From Pseudomaricurvus sp965656525 (lineage in GTDB: Bacteria > Pseudomonadota > Gammaproteobacteria > Pseudomonadales > Cellvibrionaceae), in assembly GCA_965656525.1 (NCBI GenBank), contig CBFHKY010000006.1, positions 62,001 to 126,000 on the forward strand: a stretch of 64,000 nucleotides of DNA, written 5' to 3'. Numbering within the stretch: the first letter of the stretch is position 1; each line of letters begins with the position of its first letter. Below are positions 54,150 to 61,400 of this stretch, in pieces. Both the position numbers and the translations under genes were made by a program. The notes beneath the pieces are model-generated. The model saw only the letters and a program-made list of their open reading frames with translations. It searched no databases and was not told the DNA's origin.

Positions 54150-54673
54150 GACGGTGTCTCCTCACCGCCCTCTATGGCATGGTGGGGCTGACTGCAGTGT
54201 TCACAAAGGCCAACGACTTCTATGGAGTGGTTTTCCGCGACAAAACCCAAGGCACTGGAGGTAGCGTGCAACGTAGACTGCAAATCAGAACTGTTAAACT
54301 CAATGGCCACGCCACAAGCACGGCAAATCAGGAAATTATTCGCGTGAGCTTGGCGAGGGTGTGTGCAGCCCACGTAGGCATTCAGACTATTAATGCGATG
54401 CACTAGCCCCTGCTCCAGTAAAAAATCCAGCGCACGGTATACCGTGGGTGGTGCGACTCGGCGGGTGGATTTTGCGGATAGCTTATCCATCAAATCGTAG
54501 GCTCCGAGCGGCGTATGGCTTTGCCAAATCAAAGAGAGAACCTGTTCCCGTAAGGTCGTTAATCGAGCACCGTTCTGACGACATAACGATTGCGCGGTGG
54601 CCATTGCGGTATGAATGCATTGGCTGTGGTCGTGTTTTTGGCCCGCAATGGATGTCGGCATTGATTCTGGCAT
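54146..54673 (-). CDS. zur: Zinc uptake regulator Zur (Fur family)
   Basis: 175 aa. Winged-helix N-terminal part (LTTLREQVLSLIWQSHTPLGAYDLMDKLS in segments) and dimerisation part with HPRQAHANNFLICRACG and GLCEHCSQPHH supplying the structural Cys4 zinc site (CRAC, CEHC). With zinc it represses znu genes. It is first of zur-znuC-znuB-MATE and divergent from znuA across the Zur box. Confidence 0.93.
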   Translation of the reverse strand: MPESMPTSIAGQKHDHSQCIHTAMATAQSLCRQNGARLTTLREQVLSLIWQSHTPLGAYDLMDKLSAKSTRRVAPPTVYRALDFLLEQGLVHRINSLNAYVGCTHPRQAHANNFLICRACGVAIEFNSSDLQSTLHATSSALGFVAENHSIEVVGLCEHCSQPHHAIEGGEETPS

Positions 54674-54702
54674 GGTAAAAGAAGCTCGATGGTCTGATAA
54701 AA

Positions 54703-54725
54703 CAATGTGTTATTATATAACATTG
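54703..54725. promoter_or_regulatory. Zur box between zur and znuA
   Basis: A 23-bp near-palindrome with CAATGT and ACATTG ends around a GTTAT-TA-TATAAC core matches the Zur operator pattern GTTATANNATAAC. It lies 30 bp upstream of zur and 25 bp before the znuA GTG, so one site can govern both operons. Confidence 0.85.
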
Positions 54726-54749
54726 CTGTCATTAAGCGGGCGTTTTCTA

Positions 54750-55649
54750 GTGAGTAGTGTGAAAAAGACTTTGTGGGTGTGGATACTGGGTATGGTGATG
54801 GGGTCAGGAGGGCTAATGGCGGAGCCTCTCCGAGTGGTCACCAGTTTGTATCCATTGACCCTAATGGTAAATGCAATCGTCGGTAACGACGTGTCAGTAA
54901 CCACGTTACTGAAACCTGGTGTGACGCCTCATAATTTCGCTTTTCGTGTTTCTGAGCGTCGAGTGTTGAATCAGGCCGATCTGATAATCTGGGTCGGTCC
55001 AGAGTTTGAGCCTTACTTGGGTGGGATTCTAGGCGGCCAAGCCCGAGCTGGCGAGCACGTGAGTATGGAGGCCATTTGGGGGGTAAGTCTGCCTGAGCAG
55101 GAGGGGCACACCGAACACCACGACCATAAACATTCATCGTTAGAACATGCTGAACACAGTGATCATGATCCTCATTTGTGGCTTTCTATCAAGGCTGGCA
55201 CTCTAATGCTGCAGGCGTTGGCTGAGGCCTTTGCGAATCACAATCCGCAAAAGGCGGCTGAATACAGACTCAATGCGGCACGGGAAATTGATCGGCTTGA
55301 GGCCATCGAGGAGATCAAGGCCAGTGCAGCAACGAAGCACTACGCTGCTATACACCCCGCATTTGGCCATTTGGTGGACGAACTTAATTTGCCCGAGCCA
55401 ATGGTACTGTCAGGGTCGCCAGATGTTCCTCCCAGCGCGCGTTCCCTATGGCAACTTTCACAAACTCTGACCTCAGGCGACTGCTTACTGCAAGAGTGGC
55501 CAGCTACCGCTACTTGGCCCCCGAGGCTGGCCAAACAGCATGGATACTCTTTAAAAACGATTGATATTATAGGGTTTGAGGGGAAAGCGAACACTTACTC
55601 CGAGTTGATAGAAAACTTAGTCGCACAGATTAAGGCGTGCGTTCAATAA
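54750..55649 (+). CDS. znuA: Zinc ABC transporter substrate-binding protein ZnuA
   Basis: 299 aa from GTG 54750 (54759 is also possible). Signal peptide KKTLWVWILGMVMGSGGLMA is followed by PLRVVTSLYPLTLMVNAIVG. Zinc ligands: His in PGVTPHNFAF, DPHLWLS and AIHPAFGHLVDEL. Between them lies the charged His-rich loop GHTEHHDHKHSSLEHAEHSD typical of ZnuA. The longer frame from 54615 overlaps zur and the Zur box and is rejected. It delivers periplasmic Zn2+ to ZnuB. Confidence 0.95.
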   Translation: MSSVKKTLWVWILGMVMGSGGLMAEPLRVVTSLYPLTLMVNAIVGNDVSVTTLLKPGVTPHNFAFRVSERRVLNQADLIIWVGPEFEPYLGGILGGQARAGEHVSMEAIWGVSLPEQEGHTEHHDHKHSSLEHAEHSDHDPHLWLSIKAGTLMLQALAEAFANHNPQKAAEYRLNAAREIDRLEAIEEIKASAATKHYAAIHPAFGHLVDELNLPEPMVLSGSPDVPPSARSLWQLSQTLTSGDCLLQEWPATATWPPRLAKQHGYSLKTIDIIGFEGKANTYSELIENLVAQIKACVQ

Positions 55650-55761
55650 GAGCGAGTATCACTATGGTGTCGGGTACGTTCAGTAAGAGGCCCAGTCATG
55701 AAGGTCTAGAACAAAACCGTTTACCGAAAATTGATAGCTTTTGGGGCGGGGCAATAAAAAA

Positions 55762-55803
55762 ACCTGCACAGCTCTAGGAGTTAGGAGGGTGAGCTGGGCA
55801 GGT
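55762..55803 (-). terminator. Rho-independent terminator after the small secreted protein
   Basis: On the minus strand ACCTGCCCAGCTC pairs with GAGCTGTGCAGGT around a long loop and is followed by TTTTTTTATT. Confidence 0.9.
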
Positions 55804-55823
55804 AAGAGCGACTGTTACAACGC

Positions 55824-56084
55824 TTAATTTTCTAGCGACACTTGAAGAACTTGATTGAAGCGTTCTTCCAGTTTGGAAGCCAGCTTTTCATTTGCTTGCT
55901 CTAAGGTGTCTTCCATCTTCTGAGCGTTTTGCTCAGCAATCAGAATATCTTTAGTTGCCCAGCTTGAGCTGGCGCCAGTTTCCGCAACGAGTACTGCAAC
56001 GTTGGAGTAGCTGGAACCAACCTCATTGGCTGCCACGCTTTGAGCGAGGAGTGCCGCGGCAATCATCAAACCAAGTTTTTTCAT
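55824..56084 (-). CDS. Small secreted hypothetical protein
   Basis: 86 aa, not recognised. Signal peptide MKKLGLMIAAALLAQSVAA (cleaved before NEVGSS), leaving about 67 residues. The mature part has no Cys and ends in a helical, charged stretch (EQNAQKMEDTLEQANEKLAS) that may form a coiled coil. A very good GGAGGATCAAACATG ribosome site and a strong terminator show it is a real monocistronic gene, likely well expressed. The upstream region holds a GTAAC repeat array. Function unknown. Confidence 0.85.
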   Translation of the reverse strand: MKKLGLMIAAALLAQSVAANEVGSSYSNVAVLVAETGASSSWATKDILIAEQNAQKMEDTLEQANEKLASKLEERFNQVLQVSLEN

Positions 56085-56151
56085 GTTTGATCCTCCGTAA
56101 TGGGGTGGTTGATTCCGATCGTCAGGGCTTGGAACCTGCCGACCAGGTGAT

Positions 56152-56346
56152 TTGTTACTGTATGTTACACATGGTAACACAGGCTTTTAGGCTTCGCCAG
56201 TTTTAGTTGTTGATATTTTTTTTAACATAGGGCAGGCATGTGTCAATAATTTGTCAAAAAGTAACAGGTAACACCATATATAGTGCTTGGTAACGCATAG
56301 GTAACACTATGATGTAATGAAGATAGCTATGTAAAAAAGTGTTACC
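56152..56346. repeat. GTAAC(A) repeat array, possible multi-site operator
   Basis: Eight copies of GTAAC or its complement occur in 195 bp. They start at 56153, 56163 (TGTTAC), 56174 (GTAACA), 56261, 56267 (GGTAACAC), 56289 (GGTAAC), 56300 (GGTAACAC) and 56339 (GTGTTACC). The 56267, 56289 and 56300 sites are 22 and 11 bp apart, the helical repeat, and 56163/56174 form an inverted pair. It lies between the small secreted protein and polA. Confidence 0.6.
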
Positions 56347-56465
56347 GGAGAAAATAAATTCACATTGGCGCGTATCACCTCTTAACGATGGGTTTGTTCT
56401 TACAAACCAGCTGTTAGAGAATGTGTTCCTCCAAAATTCTGACACTCATTAAAACGGTAGCTCAC

Positions 56466-59234
56466 ATGTCTAAAACACCACTGGTTCTCGTCGACGGTTC
56501 GTCGTATCTGTATCGAGCCTTTCACGCGTTGCCTCCGTTAACAAATTCTAAGGGGCTGCCTACTGGCGCGGTTAAGGGTGTCATCAATATGTTGCGACGC
56601 CTGGACAAAGATTATCCCGGCTCAGAGGTGGCGGTAATTTTTGATGCGAAAGGAAAAACGTTTCGCGATGACATCTTTGCTGACTACAAGGCACAGCGCC
56701 CCCCTATGCCAGATGACTTGCGCGTGCAGATAGAGCCTATCCACAACATCATAAAAGCGATGGGCTTACCGTTAATGATTATTGAAGGCGTCGAAGCAGA
56801 CGACGTGATTGGTACTTTAGCGTATCAAGCAACGGATCAAGGTGTGGGGGTGGTGATCTCGACCGGCGATAAGGATATGGCGCAGTTGGTCAGTGATCAC
56901 GTCACACTGGTTAACACCATGACAGAAACGGTCATGGATAAGCAGGGAGTGGTCGATAAGTTTGGCATACCCGCTGAATTGATCATCGATTTTCTCGCTC
57001 TAATGGGGGATAAGGTGGATAACATCCCCGGAGTTCCCGGTGTGGGTGAAAAAACGGCATTGGCGCTACTGCAGGGACTTGGCAGCCTTGACCAGATTTA
57101 CGCCAACTTAGGGGCAATACCTGATCTGGGTTTCAGAGGTTCGAAAAAAATGCCCGAAAAGCTCATTGAGCATAAAGATTCGGCGTATTTATCTTATGAA
57201 TTGGCCACCATAAAAGTCGATGTACCGCTAGATTGTGGCCCTGCGGACCTGAAACGTACACCAGCAGATAACGAAGCATTGTTGGCACTGTTTCAAGATA
57301 TGGAATTCAAAACGTGGGTGCGTGAATTGGAAGCACCAGAAGCGAAAAAGAAAGCAGCGGCTTCGGAGGATAATGCAGCAGTTTCTGACGACTCGGTTGC
57401 AGTAAAAACTCCTGTGTCAGCCGTTGAAACGGAGTATGAAACAGTGCTCACAGAGGAGCGTTTTGAGCACTGGCTGGAGCAGTTGAAGGCGGCTGAAGTG
57501 TTTGCTTTTGATACTGAAACCACCAGCTTGAATTACATGGAAGCCAGAGTTGTGGGAGTGTCTTTCGCAGTGGCGGCCGGAAAAGCCGCTTATGTACCTT
57601 TCGGGCACGACTATCTTGATGCGCCTATACAGCTGGGTGAGCGCTGGGTGTGGGATCAATTAAAGCCACTGCTGGAAGACGATAAAGCTAAAAAAGTAGG
57701 GCAAAACCTAAAATACGATCGCAGCGTGTTGGCCAACCATGGCATTCATCTGCGCGGTATAGCATTCGATACTATGCTGGAGTCTTACGTGTTGGATTCT
57801 GTCGCGAATCGCCACGACATGGATACCCTGGCTGAGAAGCACCTCGACCACACAACCATCCACTTCGAAGACATTGCAGGAAAAGGCGCAAAGCAGCTGA
57901 CTTTCAATCAAATAGAACTGGATAAAGCTGGACCTTATGCAGCAGAAGACGCCGACATTACTTGGCGCCTGCATCAAACACTGTGGCCACAGCTGGAGCA
58001 AGAGCCCCGCTTAAAAGAAGTTTTTGATGACATTGAGTTACCCTTAGTGGCAGTGCTGTCGGATATTGAGCGTACCGGCGCATTAGTGGACTGCAAATTA
58101 TTGGGCGAGCAAAGCCTTGAGATTGCCGAGCGTTTGGATGAGTTAGAAAAACAAACGCATGAACTGGCTGGCGAACCCTTTAACTTGGGCTCGACTAAGC
58201 AGTTGGGGCAAATCTTATTTGAAAAACTGAAGTTGCCGGTCATTAAAAAAACCCCGAAAGGCGCACCTTCAACCGCGGAGGAGGTACTGCAAGAACTGGC
58301 ACTGGACTACCCTTTGCCTAAGTTGTTGATCGAGTACCGGGGTTTAAGCAAACTGAAGTCCACGTACACCGACAAATTGCCCAAAATGGTGAACCCGGTG
58401 ACGCAGAGAGTTCATACGTCTTATCATCAAGCGGTCACGGCAACTGGGCGGCTGTCTTCCTCAGATCCCAATCTTCAAAACATCCCAATTCGCTCCGAAG
58501 AGGGGCGGCGCATTCGTAAGGCCTTTGTCGCGCCAGCGGGTTACAAGATGATGGCTGCGGATTACTCACAAATTGAATTGCGCATTATGGCTCACCTTTC
58601 CGGTGATGAAGGTCTGCAGCGGGCCTTTTCTGAGGGGCTGGATGTGCATAAAGCCACCGCTGCCGAGGTCTTTCAGGTGCCGCTGGATAAGGTGACTCAA
58701 GAACAGCGTCGCAGTGCCAAAGCCATTAACTTTGGGTTAATTTACGGTATGTCGGCTTTTGGTTTGGCAAAACAACTGCATGTAGGCCGCAATGAAGCAC
58801 AGCAGTACATCGAGTTGTACTTTGAGCGCTACCCTGGAGTGCAGCGCTACATGAATGAAACCCGCTCAGAAGCGGCTGAGAAAGGTTATGTAGAAACCTT
58901 AAAGGGGCGGCGCTTGTATCTGCCAGAAATCAATTCTCGCAACGGTATGCGTCGTCAGGCAGCGGAGCGCACGGCGATTAATGCCCCCATGCAAGGGTCT
59001 GCCGCCGATATTATCAAATTGGCTATGCTCAGTGTGCACGACTGGCTGGCAGCCTCCGGCTTGGATGCCCGTATCGTTATGCAAGTACACGATGAGCTGG
59101 TGTTAGAGGTGGCGCAAGCTCAGTTGCAAGTGGTGTCAGAAGGGTTGGCCGAGCGAATGGAGTCGGCTATGACGCTCGATGTTCCCCTACTGGTAGAGGT
59201 TGGTATGGGGGATAATTGGGATGAGGCACATTAA
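56466..59234 (+). CDS. polA: DNA polymerase I
   Basis: 922 aa (E. coli 928). Domains in order: 5'-3' exonuclease (about 1-290, GVEADDVIGTLA, GVPGVGEKTA), an Ala/Glu/Ser-rich linker (about 300-345), 3'-5' exonuclease with FAFDTETTSLN (intact DxE proofreading) and polymerase. Motif A is AADYSQIELRIMAHLS, motif B RRSAKAINFGLIYG and motif C QVHDELVLEV. The ATG at 56466 gives MSKTPLVLVDGSSYLYRAF. It fills gaps and replaces RNA primers. Confidence 0.98.
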   Translation: MSKTPLVLVDGSSYLYRAFHALPPLTNSKGLPTGAVKGVINMLRRLDKDYPGSEVAVIFDAKGKTFRDDIFADYKAQRPPMPDDLRVQIEPIHNIIKAMGLPLMIIEGVEADDVIGTLAYQATDQGVGVVISTGDKDMAQLVSDHVTLVNTMTETVMDKQGVVDKFGIPAELIIDFLALMGDKVDNIPGVPGVGEKTALALLQGLGSLDQIYANLGAIPDLGFRGSKKMPEKLIEHKDSAYLSYELATIKVDVPLDCGPADLKRTPADNEALLALFQDMEFKTWVRELEAPEAKKKAAASEDNAAVSDDSVAVKTPVSAVETEYETVLTEERFEHWLEQLKAAEVFAFDTETTSLNYMEARVVGVSFAVAAGKAAYVPFGHDYLDAPIQLGERWVWDQLKPLLEDDKAKKVGQNLKYDRSVLANHGIHLRGIAFDTMLESYVLDSVANRHDMDTLAEKHLDHTTIHFEDIAGKGAKQLTFNQIELDKAGPYAAEDADITWRLHQTLWPQLEQEPRLKEVFDDIELPLVAVLSDIERTGALVDCKLLGEQSLEIAERLDELEKQTHELAGEPFNLGSTKQLGQILFEKLKLPVIKKTPKGAPSTAEEVLQELALDYPLPKLLIEYRGLSKLKSTYTDKLPKMVNPVTQRVHTSYHQAVTATGRLSSSDPNLQNIPIRSEEGRRIRKAFVAPAGYKMMAADYSQIELRIMAHLSGDEGLQRAFSEGLDVHKATAAEVFQVPLDKVTQEQRRSAKAINFGLIYGMSAFGLAKQLHVGRNEAQQYIELYFERYPGVQRYMNETRSEAAEKGYVETLKGRRLYLPEINSRNGMRRQAAERTAINAPMQGSAADIIKLAMLSVHDWLAASGLDARIVMQVHDELVLEVAQAQLQVVSEGLAERMESAMTLDVPLLVEVGMGDNWDEAH

Positions 59235-59316
59235 GTTTTGATTTATTAAAAGCCTAATGTTTTCAGTAAGTTGCGATCAGCTGTGCGTTGTCATAAAAGT
59301 TTATTCATTATTTTTT

Positions 59317-59343
59317 GAACTCTTACAAGTGAAGCAAGTCACA
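59317..59343 (+). promoter_or_regulatory. Extracytoplasmic sigma factor (RpoE/AlgU-type) promoter 1
   Basis: -35 GAACTC (59317-59322), 16-bp spacer, -10 TCACA (59339-59343), against the AlgU/RpoE consensus GAACTT-N16-TCTGA. Transcription would start near 59350. Confidence 0.6.
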
Positions 59344-59349
59344 GTAATC

Positions 59350-59453
59350 AAGATATTTCATGGTGTCTTGCTCTCCTAGCTTACACCGACCTGTTGTCGG
59401 TGGTTGATGTAAATTGATTTGAATTGCCCCAGTATACGCTGGGGCTTTTTTTT
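59350..59453 (+). ncRNA. Candidate small RNA 1 in the polA-engB interval (Spot 42/ErsA position)
   Basis: About 104 nt from the promoter 1 start to the terminator. Layout: a 34-nt 5' single-stranded tract rich in CTCTCC, a perfect hairpin CACCGAC-CTGTT-GTCGGTG (59384-59402), an A/T linker, and a Rho-independent terminator GCCCCAG / CTGGGGC followed by eight T (59426-59453). The polA-engB gap houses Spot 42 in enterics and vibrios and ErsA in Pseudomonas. The terminator stem resembles Spot 42's, but the body does not obviously match. No ORF with a ribosome site is present. Confidence 0.7.
59426..59453 (+). terminator. Terminator of small RNA 1
   Basis: 7-bp perfect GC-rich stem GCCCCAG/CTGGGGC, 6-nt loop, then T8. 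Confidence 0.95.
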
Positions 59454-59496
59454 GCGAGGAAGAAAGGTAGATAAAGCTTATTTTACACAGACGGGG

Positions 59497-59523
59497 GAAC
59501 TGGATAACGCCGCACGAGTCACA
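59497..59523 (+). promoter_or_regulatory. Extracytoplasmic sigma factor (RpoE/AlgU-type) promoter 2
   Basis: -35 GAACTG (59497-59502, within GGGGGAACTG), 16-bp spacer, -10 TCACA (59519-59523). Geometry and -10 are identical to promoter 1. Confidence 0.65.
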
Positions 59524-59529
59524 GATGAT

Positions 59530-59631
59530 AAGAGCGGGATTTAGACCTTTTGCCGCTCTACCAGCGGTGTTCCCCAAGCCCGCTGGTAACTTTTGCCCGG
59601 CAGTACCCCCAACCCCGCTGCCGGGTTTTTT
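59530..59631 (+). ncRNA. Candidate small RNA 2, ErsA-like
   Basis: About 100 nt starting near 59530. A perfect 9-bp hairpin TACCAGCGG / CCGCTGGTA (59559-59588) with a C-rich loop (TGTTCCCCAAGC) is followed by a T-rich linker and the terminator CCCGGCAG / CTGCCGGG with T6 (59596-59631) whose loop is also C-rich (TACCCCCAACCC). C-rich loops can pair with ribosome binding sites. Pseudomonas ErsA lies in this interval and is AlgU-dependent, as the promoter here suggests. Identity as ErsA is inferred from position, promoter and form, not from alignment. Confidence 0.75.
59596..59631 (+). terminator. Terminator of small RNA 2
   Basis: 8-bp perfect stem CCCGGCAG/CTGCCGGG and T6, then more T-rich sequence to 59639. 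Confidence 0.95.
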
Positions 59632-59670
59632 CTCTTTTTATCGTGTACTGATACCTGTGGTGTTATTTGC

Positions 59671-60369
59671 CTAGAGTTCGTTAGGTGGGTAGGTATCTTC
59701 GGCGTCAGCTTCGCTGTTAGCCACTGCATTCTTTACAGCGTTAATGTTTTTTAAGTCATCATCACTAAGCGCCAGCCACATTACTAACTGTTTCACCAAT
59801 TGATCAATACCGTCGCGTTTGAGCGATGAAAACAGCTGTACAGTGACCAAGTCATCCACTTGTGCGTCTTTCAAGTGCTTGCGGACGGCTAATAGAGTGG
59901 CTTGAGCTGGGCCTTTTTTTAACTTATCTGCTTTGGTGAGCAGTATATGAACGGGCATTTCTGCCTCGATAGCCCAATTTAGCATAGTGGTATCAAATTC
60001 CTGCATTGGGTGGCGTACGTCCATCATTAACACCAAGCCACGCAGGCACTCGCGTTCGCGCAGGTATTCAGCCAAATTGCGCTCCCACTCTTGTTTCATT
60101 TTGAGGGGAACTTTGGCGTAGCCGTACCCGGGTAAATCCACAATTCTTTGTTGCTCGCTCACCGCAAAAAAGTTGATCAACTGCGTTCGGCCAGGAGTTT
60201 TACTGGTGCGCGCGAGTTTGTGATTGCTAGTTAACGCATTAATGGCACTGGATTTTCCAGCGTTCGAGCGGCCAGCAAAGGCGACTTCGGCACCGATTTC
60301 GGGCGGGCACTGGCGAATAGAAGGTGCGCTTTGTGTAAAGTGGGCATTGGAGAAATTAATTCGGCTCAC
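59671..60369 (-). CDS. engB: Ribosome biogenesis GTPase EngB (YihA/YsxC)
   Basis: 232 aa from GTG 60369, with AGGG at good spacing (E. coli 210). G1 is FAGRSNAGKSSAINAL, G3 DLPGYGYAKVP, G4 LTKADKLKKG and G5 SSLKRDG. The long frame from 60504 adds an unsupported N-terminal stretch. It acts in 50S subunit assembly and is essential in many bacteria. The C-terminus has an extra acidic tail (ANSEADAEDTYPPNEL). It converges on the small-RNA genes and diverges from cytochrome c4. Confidence 0.95.
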   Translation of the reverse strand: MSRINFSNAHFTQSAPSIRQCPPEIGAEVAFAGRSNAGKSSAINALTSNHKLARTSKTPGRTQLINFFAVSEQQRIVDLPGYGYAKVPLKMKQEWERNLAEYLRERECLRGLVLMMDVRHPMQEFDTTMLNWAIEAEMPVHILLTKADKLKKGPAQATLLAVRKHLKDAQVDDLVTVQLFSSLKRDGIDQLVKQLVMWLALSDDDLKNINAVKNAVANSEADAEDTYPPNEL

Positions 60370-60538
60370 GAGATAACCCTGTAAAAATAGTGAGATTTTA
60401 GGCGGTTTGTATATAATGACGCGGTTTAGGCTGCAGTAATGGCAGTAATTGTAGCTTGGACCGCTCGGCGTAGATAGCAAAGAGGGTGGTCGGGCCGCAA
60501 ACAATTACTCACAGACAAGATAAGTGACGGATTAGCCA

Positions 60539-61186
60539 ATGAAAAACTTCTTTAAACAAGCAATGGTGGCTGTAGGTTTAATCGCGGCAGCTCAAGGTGT
60601 TCTGGCTGCAGGCGACCCCGCTGCAGGTGAAGCTAAAGTGGTTGTGTGTGCGGCCTGCCACGGTGCAGACGGCAACAGTCCAGCGCCCAATTTTCCAAAG
60701 CTTGCGGGTTTAGGTGAAAAATATCTACTCAAGCAGCTTCACGATATTCAATCTGGTGAGCGTGTTATCGTAGAGATGACGGGTTTGTTGACCAATATGA
60801 CAGATCAAGACTTAGCCGATATTGCCGCTTTTTATAACAGTAAAACCACGCAACTGTCTGGTGCTAAGCCTCTGACGGTTACTATCAACAGCGGTGAAGA
60901 AGTCGATGGTTTGGCGTTGGGTGAAAAGCTGTTTCGTGCGGGCAAGGCAGATGTCGGTACACCTGCGTGTACGGGTTGTCATTCTCCGCGTGCATTGGGT
61001 AATGGCCCTGCGGGCTACCCGCGGTTAAGCGGCCAGCACAGTGATTACATTGAAAAACAGCTGCATGCATTTCGTGCGGGTGAGCGAACCAATGGCGGTG
61101 ACCAAAAAATCATGCGCCAAGTGGCTCAACACCTGAGCGATGCGGAAATCAAAGCGTTGGCGAATTATATTTCAGGCCTGCACTGA
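60539..61186 (+). CDS. Dihaem cytochrome c4
   Basis: 215 aa. Signal peptide MKNFFKQAMVAVGLIAAAQG VLA cleaved near Ala23. Two c-type haem sites, CAACH (37-41) and CTGCH (144-148), with axial Met likely in LLTNMTDQDLAD and KIMRQVAQHLSD. Two homologous halves of about 95 residues are typical of c4. It shuttles electrons in the periplasm to a terminal oxidase. In Pseudomonas cc4 (PA5490) lies between engB and dsbA, as here. Confidence 0.95.
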   Translation: MKNFFKQAMVAVGLIAAAQGVLAAGDPAAGEAKVVVCAACHGADGNSPAPNFPKLAGLGEKYLLKQLHDIQSGERVIVEMTGLLTNMTDQDLADIAAFYNSKTTQLSGAKPLTVTINSGEEVDGLALGEKLFRAGKADVGTPACTGCHSPRALGNGPAGYPRLSGQHSDYIEKQLHAFRAGERTNGGDQKIMRQVAQHLSDAEIKALANYISGLH

Positions 61187-61197
61187 TACTATGGATA

Positions 61198-61227
61198 CAA
61201 AAAAAGCGGCTAAGGCCGCTTTTTTTG
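61198..61227 (+). terminator. Rho-independent terminator after cytochrome c4
   Basis: ACAAAAAAAGCGGC / GCCGCTTTTTTTGT with a short loop (TAAG), ending in a T-run; nearly symmetric, so usable on both strands. Confidence 0.9.
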
Positions 61228-61282
61228 TATCCCGCTATTAAGCGTTGTTTGATTGAATACCATAAATTCTTACGGTTAAGGG

Positions 61283-61309
61283 GAACCTGGCTAACCGTTA
61301 CGGTTCAAA
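61283..61309 (+). promoter_or_regulatory. Extracytoplasmic sigma factor (RpoE/AlgU-type) promoter of dsbA
   Basis: -35 GAACCT (61283-61288, within GGGGAACCT), 16-bp spacer, -10 TCAAA (61305-61309), about 90 bp before dsbA. The spacing is identical to the two small-RNA promoters, and TCAAA is a known RpoE -10. DsbA is AlgU-dependent in P. aeruginosa. Confidence 0.55.
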
Positions 61310-61400
61310 ACCCGAGTTGTTTAAGCGCCAAATCCAATAGTCTTGCGTATCAAGACGGGTTGGCTATTTATTAATATTGTTGTGAATGGAGTATGTATAC

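Noticed and set aside
54615..54749. Upstream extension of znuA (45 codons)
   Set aside because: It overlaps zur and the Zur box, lacks a ribosome site, and places the signal peptide inside the chain.
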